Assembly: GCA_021186555.1 (NCBI GenBank)
Contig: JAJKFL010000005.1
Coordinates: 22,446,635-22,510,634 of the forward strand
Source of the DNA: Reticulitermes speratus
Taxonomy: Eukaryota; Arthropoda; Insecta; Blattodea; Rhinotermitidae
Direction of reading: 5' to 3'
DNA length: 64,000 bases
Part shown: in pieces, positions 11,641 to 23,275 of the stretch
How the letters are laid out: the number at the start of each line of letters is the position of its first letter
How positions within the stretch are numbered: position 1 is the first letter of the stretch
Program-made: the position numbers and the translations under genes
The notes under the pieces: generated by a model
What the model was told of the DNA's origin: nothing
The model's input: only the letters and a program-made list of their open reading frames with translations
Database searches by the model: none

Positions 11641-12372
11641 AGAACAGTGGTCATTGTATGTACTACCCGCTTTAAGCACTGAAAGCTTTATGTCTTGTCC
11701 ACAAAATGATTTATGACTTTCATATGATTTTCAGAAGAACATCGATAATTTCTCTTAACATTAACATTTTTCTTGTAAAGGACACGGAGTGTGTATTCTT
11801 AAATACATAAACTGGATTTTTAAATTCTGTTTAGATGAACTTCATGCTTTAGGGATCCATTCATGTCACTTAGCCATTTCGGAACTACGTAGGCTGCAGT
11901 ACCCTCTATGCTGTTCTTTTGTGATCGTGTTTTCTTGTAGTCAGTTTACATGTTTTTTTGCAACTTAACTGCTGATTTAATAAGTTATGTCTTTGAGGTA
12001 AGCAGACTTCTTCTTACTTTATTCCCTTAACTTGTATAAATCTCATATTCTAAAAGCTCTACTGCTTGTCTTCTAAAGGGTTCAGAGCATCTTTCCCCAT
12101 TAAGAAGCAATTGCTTCAAATGGTCTCTGTTAGAGAAAGGAAGAAAAATGTTAATGAATTGGAATAGTTGAGTGGTACTATATTCTTAATCCTGTGTATT
12201 AATTTTGGACGACGTTAGCGCCTGTAGTTTTGACCTTGGCTTTATGAATTTCTGCATGGAATTATGATTAAAACATGTAGCAATAGCACGGTCATTTATC
12301 ATCCCTGCTGAGAGAGTTACAACCTGTAAATAGGGTCTAGTAGTTTGTCTGCGTCATACGCCGTGGGCACGC
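11641..12372. other. Unassigned sequence
   Basis: Nothing recognised in this AT-rich stretch. Confidence 0.5.
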
Positions 12373-12397
12373 AGAGAGAGAGAGAGAGAGAGAGAGA
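12373..12397. repeat. (AG)n microsatellite
   Basis: About 12 uninterrupted AG units. Confidence 0.95.
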
Positions 12398-12522
12398 CAA
12401 CGAGCCGATACGAAGATGTAAAACGCAACAGATTTCAGGAGCCTTCCGTAATTTGAGGCCCTGGTTATATCTTCTACACGTTAAGTTATTGTGCATTCAT
12501 TGTACTAAAGGTAAAACAGGTA

Positions 12523-12820
12523 CAGCAATCCCATTACAGGCCTGGACAGGCCCTTAGGGTTCCAGAAGGTTGAGGCTCCAAGATTTCTAGACAATCGGCA
12601 CATGAAGGTGGTAAGGTTGTCAGCCCTACGCACCGGCCGCCTTTACCCCCCAGGAAAGATTCCTGGTACTCATTTCTGTTAGAGGCTGAGTCGACCCCAG
12701 TGTCATAGTGCGACCGGAACGATTATGTCAATGAAAAATTCCAATGACACCATCGGGAATCGAACCTGCGACGTTCCGGCTTGTAGCGCAGTGCCTCAAC
12801 CAACTGCGCCACCGCGCACT
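12523..12820 (-). mobile_element. tRNA-derived SINE, family shared with 20380 and 63616
   Basis: On the minus strand the head (12820-12750) has box A TGGCGCAGTTGGTTGAGGC and box B AGGTTCGATTCC. The body contains GGGGTCGACTCAGCCTCTAA, CCTGGGGGGTAAAGGCGGCC and a conserved 3' region ending in AATGGGATTGC. The body is nearly identical to the copy at 20380-20675 and matches a head-less copy on the plus strand at 63616-63800. The 5' end abuts a Penelope-like coding remnant beginning about 12845. Confidence 0.85.
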
Positions 12821-12844
12821 TTCAAATAAGGTTTAAAGGATGTT

Positions 12845-13270
12845 GATATTAAGAAGAGAAAATATGTTCCCTTTACAAAAGAAACTAAGCTTATAACAAA
12901 ACTATTTAAACATACAAATATTAACATTTCATATAAAACCAGTTATAATGTATAAAAACTCTTGGCTTATAAAAAAAACAAAATTTTGATATGTGTAATA
13001 AAAACGGCATTTGTGCTCTAAAGTGCCCGGATTGTGGAAAACGGTATCGGGGACAAAGGAGCAGACCCTTCCGAACGAGATTTAAAGAACATTTTCTAAC
13101 TTATACACAACAAAACCAAGTGACATAAAAAACAAAACCAAAATTCAAAATTTGCACAACACCTTCAGGAAAGTCACCTTTCCATGGGGCCTATAGAAGA
13201 TGTTATGGAAGTAGTGCAAGTTGGGAAAGGGCACTTTATGATTTTACTGGAAAAGTTTTATATTAAATAA
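12845..13270 (+). pseudogene. Penelope-like element remnant: linker and GIY-YIG endonuclease
   Basis: Conceptual translation gives the linker that follows the PLE reverse transcriptase (KYVPFTKETKLITKLFKHTN), a stop, and then from 13006 a GIY-YIG-type domain. The domain reads Gly-Ile-Cys-Ala-Leu-Lys-Cys-Pro-Asp-Cys-Gly-Lys, then a degraded YIGQTGR (YRGQRSR) and the conserved RTRFKEHF. After a frameshift near 13130 the conserved tail resumes (KFAQHLQESH, then MGPIEDVMEVVQVGK) and ends near 13270. In PLEs this endonuclease nicks the target for reverse transcription. Stops and frameshifts make it non-functional. The upstream part is missing and a SINE sits just 5' of it. Confidence 0.85.
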
Positions 13271-14118
13271 ACATCTCATATAAACAATGAATTAAATATT
13301 AAAGCCATGGTAGGATATAATAGAAGTTTTGAAACTGTAATTCAACGGAGTCACCCTAGATAGCGTTCTAACTGACCAAACAGTTATTGCTCATCAACGT
13401 ACGTTCCGTAGTGGACGGAACTCGCAACCATAAACATCTACGGGCGCATACGAAATCTGTACGCTGTGTTCATATAGCAAATGTGAGTATACTTCAGACC
13501 TTTAATAAAAATTGAATTTTGTAGTCTAATGTGATCATCTAAATATTAAAGAATATTTTTAAAAAGCTGAGATACAGAACAGGATGTACGTAATACTCTG
13601 TTAGCAGTCAAAATTGAGTCGAGTAATAATACAACACAAAGCTTACATCACCCCAATAAGTTATTATAATAATCAAAGCCCCTTATGCTTTACAGGCAGG
13701 TCTATACTTTACTACCTAAGAAGAGAAATATACAGATTCCTACATTAATAAACATACCATAGAGCCATACAATTTTCACTAGAACAAAGTGTGTTCTATC
13801 CGTAAAGAAGCCTTCTAGGAACGTTCCCTCCAGCAGAGATAATTACATCGTACATAGTACACAACGTACCATAAAAAGATTGCGTCAACACTGCCGGCTG
13901 TCGAACTGATCCACTACATTTTTCCTATAAACTAGAGATCTCTCCCATCCTAGTGTTTTAGTAATTATACTTGGACAATTTTAACCACTGGAATATAATT
14001 ATTTAAATAAATATTATTCCTTAAGGAATAATACGTAACTATATGTTTTTATATTTTTAACTCTAAAGGAGGGGCCTCCACCTCAACACATATTTTTCTT
14101 TTTATGATTTCGTAAGTC
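13271..14118 (+). mobile_element. Probable 3' region of the same Penelope-like element
   Basis: AT-rich sequence between the endonuclease remnant and a same-strand hammerhead motif. In this element class a hammerhead lies in the terminal repeat, so this interval is inferred to be its untranslated 3' region. No internal feature proves continuity. Confidence 0.45.
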
Positions 14119-14152
14119 CTACCTGATGACGGGCAGCCGAAACATGTTGTAG
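14119..14152 (+). ncRNA. Hammerhead ribozyme motif (PLE terminal region)
   Basis: CTAC (14119-14122), CTGATGA (14123-14129), a weak stem II in CGGGCAGCC, GAAA (14139-14142), C-AT-G, UU as cleavage position, then GTAG (14149-14152). Stem I (CTAC with GTAG) is a perfect four pairs and both core strands match consensus. Stem II has only about two pairs and stem III only two. Its position downstream of, and on the same strand as, the PLE endonuclease at 12845-13270 suggests it belongs to that element. Confidence 0.65.
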
Positions 14153-14284
14153 AGATAATAAACGGTCCGTGTGAAAAGTGTTGTGTTTACTGTGACGAAA
14201 ATTGAAATAGTCGGATATAATTTAGATAAAAGGAGGTCATGGATTTTTATTCCTTTTTTGGACATGACCAAAATGTACATATAG

Positions 14285-14285
<1 letters not shown>

Positions 14286-14320
<35 letters not shown>
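14286..14320. repeat. (CA)n microsatellite
   Basis: About 17 uninterrupted CA units. The Cys-Val run in the 152-codon minus-strand frame 14119-14577 is this repeat, so that frame is not regarded as a gene. Confidence 0.95.
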
Positions 14321-16231
14321 GGGGGTGGCCCGCTCTTTAAAGTCCTGTGACTGAGGTTTTTTGTAAGTCTAATTTCTTGAGCACGTTTTTGGTTGGTATT
14401 TGTAATTAGGTCACGACCGCTTCCTTCTAAATGCTTCACAATTAGCTGTTTAATAAAACTTATTTTTCGACAGTATATTGTCTCAGATATGTATGTATTG
14501 TTAAATAAAAAAAAGTTAATTAGTAAAATATATAATAAATATAAATAATAAATTAGGAGATGTCTGAGTGGAGCCATTCTGCACGTAGTGTCAGATCAGG
14601 CCAACACTTTGTTTCTCTGCTAACATTTGTCCGCTGTGTCAGTCTCAGGTAATATACAGCTCGCGGAAAGGAAACTTGGCGAATATATCTATACATGCCT
14701 CAGTGCAGATTGCTGGGTTACACAGGATGTTGAAGCCGGGTTTTCTTTGCTTGGAAACACCGCTGCATAGGACGCTCCATGCTCGCGAATGTTGCGGGAA
14801 GAATTACAGCATTTTCATTGGCAATTTTTCTTTTCAGATTTTTAACAGCGGGAGATTTGTTTTGAATAACCTTACTCCTCATCACGCTGCGAGAAGAAGT
14901 GCAAGGTATGTACTGGCAAAATTTTGTTTTCATTGGTAAAGAAATGCACGATATACAGTTATCCATTCGGGGCTTGCTCGGAGTCACTCTGTATACAAAA
15001 TGTGTGACAGCGCGCTTGTACTAATGAGGACCTTCCACTGCGTACAATTCAAGCTCCTGTATCTGTCTCAGCATCAGTGTTTAACTCTCTGAGTCACAGC
15101 TATTGCTACGGCCACGTTAAATTAAAAAGACTGTGCCTCTTCCCACAGTGCACTAAACTTGTTTTGTCCCACGTACAGTAAACTGTAACTTCCATACTGG
15201 ACTGATGTTTGTAATGGAATTGCAACGTGTTTCCTGTGAGATAATAACCGAATTTTTAAATATTATTTAGATGAATTCCAAGCCCGAAAGTTTTGTCCAT
15301 TGAGGCCAGTAATTTTTCCGATTTAAAATCACGAAATATAATCAGTTGTGTTACTGTAGTGATCCCGTTGTGTCTCGAGTGTACTGTTATTTTTTATCTG
15401 TAAATCTGAAATAAAACTGGCATGAGACAATTTTTCTGATATTGGACCCTCAGGAATGAAGACATATTTCGTCCCTGTATTTTTCTCTATGTTGCTTTCT
15501 GTGTTCCCTGCAGCGTCGTTAAACATACGGACATAACTGTAAGCGGGTTGTGTTTCGTGGAGACAAAAGACGAGGCTTGCAGTAAGCAAGGCTTTTGTGA
15601 GCAGCAACTCGACGCTCCTGGCGTCAACCAGTAGAAAAGTTAAGTTCCGACACACAATAACCCGTGGCATCCTGAGTGCCAATACACCATCCTGTCATGT
15701 CTTTTATAAAGTTATTTACCACATACGATGAGGTGAATTCGTGCTATGAAGGGAGGTATGTGGTTTTGGTCTATAGATTTCTAGCCGTTGTACCTTCTAT
15801 GCATAAGCAGGACGAAAGGAACGAGGGTAAAACCTTTGATACAAAGATAAATAGCTCCGTGCTGCGATGTGTCTTGCCTCAGGGAAATTGGTATGGAATG
15901 CTCATCCCCTAGCAACTACTGGTAGACAGACGTGTAATGAAATTGAGCCAGGCTCGAAATATGTTGAGTTTTATGTGCAGGCGACCCGGAAATGATGATG
16001 AAAAGAAACGTCATGGAAAAGAAAAGTAATTTTATGCTTCTTCACACAAAAGTGTTCAAGGAAGGGGCAATTCTTTTATGGTCTAATAGTTTCTGAAGAG
16101 TACGAAGAAATTCGGGAAAGAATTTATAACTTTCTAATTTACTTTAAATCTTTGAAAAATGAAGTTTATTCAAATAATGTATAAATATTTAATTCCTAAC
16201 ACTTTGTGGTTCCATTCCAAAGACCAACCAG
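14321..16231. other. Unassigned sequence with one orphan frame
   Basis: The minus-strand frame 15329-15682 (117 codons) is not a simple repeat and opens with a leucine-rich stretch, but I recognise no domain. Frames at 14676-14939 (+) and 14718-14987 (-) overlap antisense and are unsupported. No transposon ends seen. Confidence 0.4.
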
Positions 16232-16366
16232 TTAATACTGGTGAGGGAAATAATCCCTACTTATTCCGAATATTATACGAAACACAAATATTCTTTATGT
16301 AAAAATGCAGTTTCTTAATGTTCAATCATGTGGTATATATAGAACACGTACCTTAAAAGGGTTGAA
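16232..16366 (+). mobile_element. Small TTAA-bounded MITE-like repeat
   Basis: Begins TTAATACTGGTGAGGGAAAT, contains ATTCCGAATATTATACGAAAC, and ends at CCTTAAAAGGGTTGAA. The order and spacing match 47089-47226 (which ends GGGTTAA) and more distantly 11500-11640. TTAA at the ends suggests a piggyBac-type target, but no matching terminal inverted repeats of useful length are visible. Confidence 0.5.
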
Positions 16367-17287
16367 TAAATTTGTACGTAGGGGAAATGAAATAACACGG
16401 TGGACAAATTACGCACGGAGGATTTTCGTAACTTGGGCTCTTCACGAAATAGGCGTGCTTAGTGGTAAAATTATTAAATCAAAGGGGGATGATCTGAGAC
16501 AAGCGTGTAGCAGTATGACAGAGATGAGAAACTGCACAGAAAATTATTTTGAAACTCTGAATGGAACAAGTCAGTTTGTAGATCTAGGCTTAAGTGTGAG
16601 GATAATTTTAGAACAGTTTTAAAAGGAATAGCATGTGAGGGTAAAGAATACATTGGGTCTCACATCTGTAGGGGAATGTTTTGACCACTTAAGCTGCTAC
16701 CAACATGACGAGGAAGACCATGCAGATTGAGCTGTTTAATTAACTAACACAATTTACGTGTCATACGTCCATCTACAACTTGGTCCCGCAAGTAGACTCT
16801 TCTTTTCAGGCTTTCCACAGAACGCAACTGTTGAACAACAACCAAAATTTGTTTTCATAACCATGCAACATTGACATGGTGTGCTAATATAGGTTTTACC
16901 ATAGAATAAGAAGTCGGACAAGTAACACATTCCGCACACCAAGAAAATTTATGAGAATTTGAAAATGTTGACCGCGTTATGTGCTGAAATAAACGGACCG
17001 AAGATAAAGTGAGTAATAATTTAGAGTTCCAGCAAGACAAATTTGCCACGGAGTTGTAAGAAGTTTATTAGTTTCTATGTTCTCTATCTCTTAAACTTCA
17101 ACAATAATGGTTTATGTTCCTTTTTGTTGATTTGTATTTGCTACAATAGGATCATACCAGAGAAATGTTTAATTCTGTAACAATGAATTTTTATGTGTCG
17201 TAAACGAATATTGGGGTCAATCTGACATGCAGACTCGCAGTGGGCATGCTTGATAAGGTAATAGCTGTAGACCGAGATGTAGTGTCG
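16367..17287. other. Unassigned sequence
   Basis: AT-rich; overlapping short minus-strand frames (16754-17049) lack any recognised feature. Confidence 0.5.
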
Positions 17288-18734
17288 TTAACCTTTAGCG
17301 TCCGGACTTATTTCTCAGCTTTGCCCTTTAAATCGAGATAAGTGGCCTACTTTACGGCACAATACCTGTGTGATCGGTTCTGCGGTCCCCGCGTTGGCCG
17401 TTTAAATTTTTGCGCATTCGTTAGAAAAACTTTAATATTATTTTTTCTTTAAGAGATAAAATGGTGGAATTACTTCCATTTTGTAGAAAATGAAACAGGC
17501 TTTTAGCAGTGAGCTTTATAAAGTCAGCTTGTATCCTTTCTGCCTAAATACACACAATAAAATTCCGTATTCGTATGAATTTGCAGTTTATGTCGTCTTA
17601 TTTGGGGCTGTTAGCGACATCTATTATGAAACAGGATTTTAGCAGAGCGCTTTATAAAGTCAGCTTGTATCCTTGCTGCCTAAATACACACAATAATGTT
17701 CCGTATTCATATGAATTTGCAGTTTATGTCGTCATATTTGGGGCTCTACGAAACATCTCTGTTATGAAACAGGCGTTTAGCAAGCGCTTTATAAAACGTC
17801 AGCTTGTATCCTTACTGATATCTCGTCTCTCCCACTCAATGAACACAGTTTATTTATCTGAAGCACGCACAAACCTAACACTAGCCTCTGCTAGCAGTCT
17901 AAACATTGGAAGGTTTTATGGCGTCTCTGATTGCAGGAGTATTCCACACCGCTTATAGCAAAACAGAAGTATATCCTGAAACAGTGTCCAACATCACATA
18001 CCTACTAAACCTATTTTTGAACCTAAAATGAAATATCAGAAGACAAAGAGAAATTCTCGCATTCAAGAAATAATTTAACGTTTTAATTTTCAGACAAATA
18101 GCGCTTAAAAATAATATAAAAGGATTTGTTTGGCGTTTTTATTAGAATAATGACAGTAGAGTTATAGTACATTTTTGCACACGAAATTCGTCTGTCAGGA
18201 AGGTTGACGTAATATTTCTTGGCGACGAAATATTACACTGCCTGCGATACTAAACTGCGATACTAAACTACAAAGAGCTCTTTATGACTGGTCCAGTTTG
18301 TTTTCATTTCTGGAGTCTGTTTCGTTTTGTTTCTCACTAACGCTAACTACACAGTAGGAAACTTGTGTGAATCACTACGCCTATGTCTAGCTCAGCCATA
18401 TGATATAAAACTCTCGTACAAGTGAATCGCGCTTTCACCAAGCGGTTGTTTTCAGTCGACTGAAACCACACGACCTCCGCTGCAGTGCAAAACAAGTTAC
18501 GTAACTTCCTAATGCTTCCAGAGCTGTTACAGCCTGAGTTCCTTCCTGGGGTAAAGTAGTCGGAGCGTGAAACAAACCAAACATTTCATTTAACGCGGAA
18601 TGTTGAGGTATACACGTTACCTACATGTATTTAAAGCTGTGGGAGCTATCCCCCGCGGTCATGGGCAGGAAAGGATGACTGACGGTTTAAAGGGCCCTGG
18701 CAACTATATGGCACGCACGGACTCTAAAGGTTAA
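17288..18734. mobile_element. Candidate non-autonomous piggyBac-like element
   Basis: TTAA at 17288-17291 is followed by CCTTTAGCGTCCG; at the other end CGGACTCTAAAGG (18718-18730) is followed by TTAA (18731-18734). The termini are inverted repeats matching at 12 of 13 positions, and TTAA duplication is diagnostic of the piggyBac superfamily. CCCTTTAAA also occurs near both ends in inverted orientation. Size is 1,439 bp, with no transposase-like frame inside; the interior includes a tandem duplication (17491-17820). With termini this short, chance pairing of two unrelated TTAACC sites is possible. Confidence 0.45.
17491..17820. repeat. 136-138 bp tandem repeat, about 2.4 copies
   Basis: The unit starts GAAACAGG at 17492, 17628 and 17766 and includes TCAGCTTGTATCCTT and GAATTTGCAGTTTATGTCGT. 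The first two units are complete and the third stops after about 55 bp. The 127-codon forward frame 17575-17958 is produced by this duplication and has no domain. It lies inside the candidate piggyBac-like element. Confidence 0.9.
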
Positions 18735-20360
18735 GTGTACCATAAATTAACTCCTGCTGCTGCAGGCCAGCAGACTAATAACTAGAGAATTTTCAACAGC
18801 GTAGCTGTCACAGTTGTGTAGACACAAGTTGGGTTTAACTGCGTGCAGCTAGTTACAATTAGCTGACACAATGTGTAGTCTCATTCCCTTACTTTCCCTT
18901 CAAGGCTAATTGAAATTATTTAATTCATTGTGTTTTTAGACATGAAAATTTACAATGCGAAAGTTGCGTACTGAAGTTATAATATATATGCTTAAGGAGT
19001 ATGGGAAGTGTTATGCATATCGCGCAATATAAACATTGTCACCGAACCCCATAAGGGGAAAGTGAGAACGCTTGTCAAGGTTAGGCCCTAATATTTGTAT
19101 GTTAACAAACAGGACATTCTGACTTAATCATGCATCTTAAGAGAGGGTTCATATACTCTTGGTCGGAATACATAAATTAAGCCTTTTGTAATTCTGATTA
19201 TCCGCCATTATAACAAAAAAAAAGCGGGGGCGAGGAATTTCAGATAGAAATCTGTTTTCGTTTAATTTAAGAGAGAAACTTTAGCGAAACGAGTCATTGT
19301 CCAACAGTTTTCATTAGAATATATCAGTAAACCTTCTCACTTCAATTTAATACAACTCAAATGAAAAACAAAAGGAAACGCCAACAGTTTAATTTAAATC
19401 AAGACAAAAACTTCAACTTTATTAAGGCTGCTTTCCTGGCATTTCTGTATACTGTAACTGTGATGTTTGGTGTAATATAAGAATTTTAATTGTGAGATTC
19501 CAGGAATAAATAGTTTGTGTCGTGCATGTTGTAGCCAGTTGCTTGGCTGGACTAAGAGATGGAAAGAAACAAACTTTTATGTGAATGTAACTTGACAATT
19601 AAACACGTCGGATGTCAAAGAGGTGGAATTAAACTAAACATTCGAAGCGTGACGTTAATCTACGTAGTATTTAAAATTGCAGCTTCTTTATTATAAAAAA
19701 AACCTGTTCCTCTGCTTCACAAAGACTACTTGGTTAGTAATCGCTGTTTGTTCTGAAAGCTATACGAAACGCGTGAAGAAAATTTTGGGTAAAATTCAGA
19801 GGGTTTGAAGTTTAAAAAATATAAGGCATGTAATTGTGATTGAAAGAGTTAATCAGACGTTTGTAGCGGTGTCAACATAATATGTAATAAATTAAACACA
19901 ACGATCAAAACAGTAAAATTGCTTGGTTTGTGTGAAGACGATTGTAAAATTTTAAGAGATAGAATAATTTAAAAAGGATCAGAGATTAGAACCCTCTACG
20001 CTGGAAAGTACGTTCTTCGTCGTTGTGTCACTTATTGGCCACTTAATTAAGATCACATTACTCCTACAAACTGATGGCACTGAAAATACGTTTTTTGTAC
20101 AACAACAATTAATGTACTCCGTGATGATAGACCAGTAAGGTCCGAAAAATATAGTTTAGTGTTTTTACAAGTATTATTGTGAACCGATCACAACTGCGTG
20201 ATTTGTTGGTTAATATTACAGAAATTGAATTATAATGCACGGAATGGAAAATATAAAATAAATGTAGTATTATTCCTCAAGCTATTATTCCTCTGACATG
20301 TGTTCTACACCCGGTAGTTTCCGACGAAAACATGTTCTATACGTCCCGCGCATCGCACCA
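18735..20360. other. Unassigned AT-rich sequence
   Basis: No frame over 60 codons. A fragment near 19738-19785 (AATCGCTGTTTGTTCTGAAA then CTATACGAAAC) resembles the interior of the TTAA-bounded repeat at 11500, probably an old partial copy. Otherwise nothing recognised. Confidence 0.5.
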
Positions 20361-20694
20361 CTACTTATTTATGTATAAAGGTAAGCAATCCCATTACAGG
20401 CCTGGACAAGCCTTTGGGGTTCCGGGAGGTTGAGGCTCCCAGCTTTCTAGACAATCGGCACATGATGGTGGTAAGGTTGTCAGCCCTACGCACCGGCCGC
20501 CTTTACCTCCCAGGAAATACTCCTGGTACTGTTAGAGGCTGAGTCGACCCCAGGGCCATATTGCGACCGAAAGGATTATATCAATGAAAAATTCCAATGA
20601 CTCCATCGGAAATCGAACCCGCGACCTTCCGACTTGTAGAGCAGTGACTCAACCAACTGCGCCACCGCGTGCCACCTACTTATTTATCTATAAA
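20361..20694 (-). mobile_element. tRNA-derived SINE with 19-bp target site duplication
   Basis: The element (20380-20675) carries on its minus strand box A GGCGCAGTTGGTTGAGTC and box B GGGTTCGATTTCC, with the same body as 12523-12820. It is flanked by direct repeats CTACTTATTTATGTATAAA (20361-20379) and CTACTTATTTATCTATAAA (20676-20694), with one mismatch in 19. Long A/T-rich duplications of this length are the signature of insertion by LINE machinery. This is the best-defined SINE insertion in the window. The 69-codon plus-strand frame 20584-20793 runs across it and is not a gene. Confidence 0.9.
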
Positions 20695-21776
20695 TACATA
20701 GACTTTGCGGAGTGTGTCTGTATTAACTTGGTTTATAACAGAACCCAGTGTTTTTGTCAAGGTAATGAAATTTTGGTTCCAATAATGGCGTAAATTTCTT
20801 GACTTTCTGAGCGACTGTAGGCCATCAAAAATGGGTGTGGTTCATGTGCTTACTTACCTAACTAAATGTGTTATTTGAGGAGCAGCAACGACATTGTGTA
20901 ATATGACACTGTATAGTGAACGGACAGGTAACAAAACTACACGAAACTACAAACCTGAAATTTCAACTTTAACATTAATTCTCAAGAAAAACTTTAATGT
21001 CACAGGTTGAGGTCTTACTCTTTCATGCAACAGAAGGACATCAGCCCAAAAATCTGAAAAGACGTAAAAGAAGCGGAAGGCATAATCAAATTTCAAGGCT
21101 TTGATTTGTCTTCACAGCAAGTAGACAGACGTAGAATTTTCATGCAGGTTTTAACTTGCACTGAAATGAATGCTGCTACTTAGTTTTAGTGATGAGGATA
21201 GCAGCTTGTGATGACTTCTGCCGCTTCGAATGAAACGGATCCTGGGATCATGAGGATGGGGGAAGGAAGCAGACAGTGTCGAAAGAGAGTAAGAGAACTT
21301 TTATAAAGAGAGAATGTGAGAGGTATGGAATTACCTCTGTTCTCACAACCAGGAAATCCTACTATCAACTAACCCATGCGGCCTGAAACAGGCTTATTTA
21401 TATAATCATACACTGCAGTGCGACACATATATTAGTACATCCTGCAACACGTGTCCTACTGTGGCCCTGTCATAATGTTCACAGATGTACTTACGGTCCC
21501 TTTCCCACAAACTACATACAATTGTGGAAGGAAGAAGCAGAGAAAGAAGGAATAAAGATACGGAGCAGTAGTTACAAAACTTATAATTTTATCATCATAA
21601 TTAATATAGCCGTCAGTTACAAAGGGAGTTATCTCACATTGTGGAGGCCTGGCTGGAATTATGAAGGCACCGAAGTCGAAGTGCCTGCTGATTAAGACTG
21701 TGGTACAGTAGTGACAGACATCTAGTGTGGACGAAATATCACCACGGATTCTCACAAGACTCAGTCATGTTGTGAA
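20695..21776. other. Unassigned sequence
   Basis: A 99-codon minus-strand frame (21456-21755) has no recognised domain. A decayed partial minisatellite unit may sit at 21757-21776. Confidence 0.5.
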
Positions 21777-22288
21777 AATCATGACGCGATGTAGAGAAAA
21801 CAACACTGCCTAATCCGAGGAGACCGAGTCATGTCGGTACAGTAATGACGCTGTGTGGAGAAAACAACACTGCCTAATCCGAGGAGACCGAGTCATGTCG
21901 GTACAGTAATGACGCTGTGTGGAGAAAACAACACTGCCTAATCCGAGGAGACCGAGTCATGTCGGTACAGTAATGACGCTGTGTGGAGAAAACAACACTG
22001 CCTAATCCGAGGAGACCGAGTCATGTCGGTACAGTAATGACGCTGTGTGGAGAAAACAACACTGCCTAATCCGAGGAGACCGAGTCATGTCGGTACAGTA
22101 ATGACGCTGTGTGGAGAAAACAACACTGCCTAATCCGAGGAGACCGAGTCATGTCGGTACAGTAATGACGCTGTGTGGAGAAAACAACACTGCCTAATCC
22201 GAGGAGACCGAGTCATGTCGGTACAGTAATGACGCTGTGTGGAGAAAACAACACTGCCTAATCCGAGGAGACCGAGTCATGTCGGTAA
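21777..22288. repeat. 64-bp minisatellite, eight units
   Basis: The unit contains GGAGAAAACAACACTGCCTA and ACCGAGTCATGTCGGTACAG. Unit ends (CGGTAC) fall at 21840, 21904, 21968, 22032, 22096, 22160, 22224 and 22288, exactly 64 bp apart. The six interior units are identical by eye; the first differs at several positions and the last ends CGGTAA. Each unit holds an imperfect palindrome, ACCGA-GTCATG-TCGGT, able to form a 5-bp hairpin. The unit length is not a multiple of three and the units contain stops, so it is not coding. There are no unique spacers, so it is not a CRISPR. Confidence 0.97.
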
Positions 22289-23089
22289 AGTAATGGAGAA
22301 AAGTCCGTTACCTACTTTCAGAAGACAAGTTACGTAATTCAAAGAACCATACCTAATGCGGAGGGAATGGCAGCGCGTAATTTCAGAAGTCATACATACT
22401 CAAATTTGAGCGTATCCTGATTAAATATAAACCTGCACGTTAATAAATTGAATAATAATATTTCAGTTCAATTCAGTGGGTATGTAATAACGTACATGCT
22501 TAACAGCACAAGTGCCAATTATAAAGACAAATAAAGACACAAACACAAAACAAAGACGGTACAAATGCACAAAAACGGAAACCTAAACAAATAAAACAAG
22601 AACAATATAGCAGCAGCAAGAAAATAATATAAATTAAGTACGGGGACAAAACCCCTAAACCATTAAAAACGTCCATAAGTTGATTAGACAATGGCACAGA
22701 TTAGCGCATAATCATTTTTAATGAAGTAAAGGGTTTCTTAAAGATGTCGACGTCTTTACACACAAGGCTAACAGCAGAAACACATCTAGCAGACGGAGAG
22801 TCCTTACAGGTGACAGTAAACAGAGAGGAGTTTCTGAAATTACGAAGAACTCGGATATGATTAATATCCAAAAGAGACGGCAACATTTTAAACCTGAATA
22901 AACAGCAATAAAAATAATGCATTAAGGTGGAGTCTTCTGCCGTGCTGAGTGTGAAGCTTTAGAGTTTTAAGAAAATCCTCGTAAGCAATATGGTCATGAG
23001 AAAAGAAACGATATTGACATAAGGTTACGGAATTTCGTTGCATGCTTTTCAATAGACGTTATAGATTTCCACACAATTGACTAGCGTTA
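22289..23089. other. Unassigned sequence
   Basis: Minus-strand frames 22500-22697 and 22701-22922 are low-complexity and unsupported. Nothing else recognised. Confidence 0.5.
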
Positions 23090-23275
23090 AATAATAATAA
23101 TAATAATAACAATAATAATAATAATACCACATATAGTATTGCTCCAGTGTTACACCGCTACCGATGCTCTGTCGCTCTTCTTTTTCTTCCTTCTGGCAAC
23201 CAGGTAAATATTCGCTTAGACCATCTGTTATCTCCCCATAATAATAATAACAATAATAATAATAATAATAATAAA
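23090..23275. repeat. Two (AAT)n microsatellites
   Basis: AAT/ATA trinucleotide runs with occasional AAC lie at 23090-23126 and 23239-23274, separated by about 110 bp of unique sequence. Confidence 0.9.

Noticed and set aside
12750..12820. tRNA gene on the minus strand
   Set aside because: Same head as the SINE at 20380 with an identical body; no acceptor stem.
15329..15682. 117-codon minus-strand frame, not simple sequence
   Set aside because: Cannot be tied to any family; no splice or promoter evidence. Left as an orphan frame inside an unassigned interval.
17575..17958. 127-codon frame with an internal peptide duplication
   Set aside because: The duplication follows the 136-138-bp DNA repeat, whose period changes frame; not consistent with a selected protein repeat.
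20318..20336. GACGAAAACATGTT as a hammerhead 3' core
   Set aside because: GAAAA disrupts spacing and there is no CTGANGA upstream on that strand.
21777..22288. Regular direct repeats resembling a CRISPR array
   Set aside because: The whole 64-bp period is repeated with no unique spacers, and the sequence context is eukaryotic.
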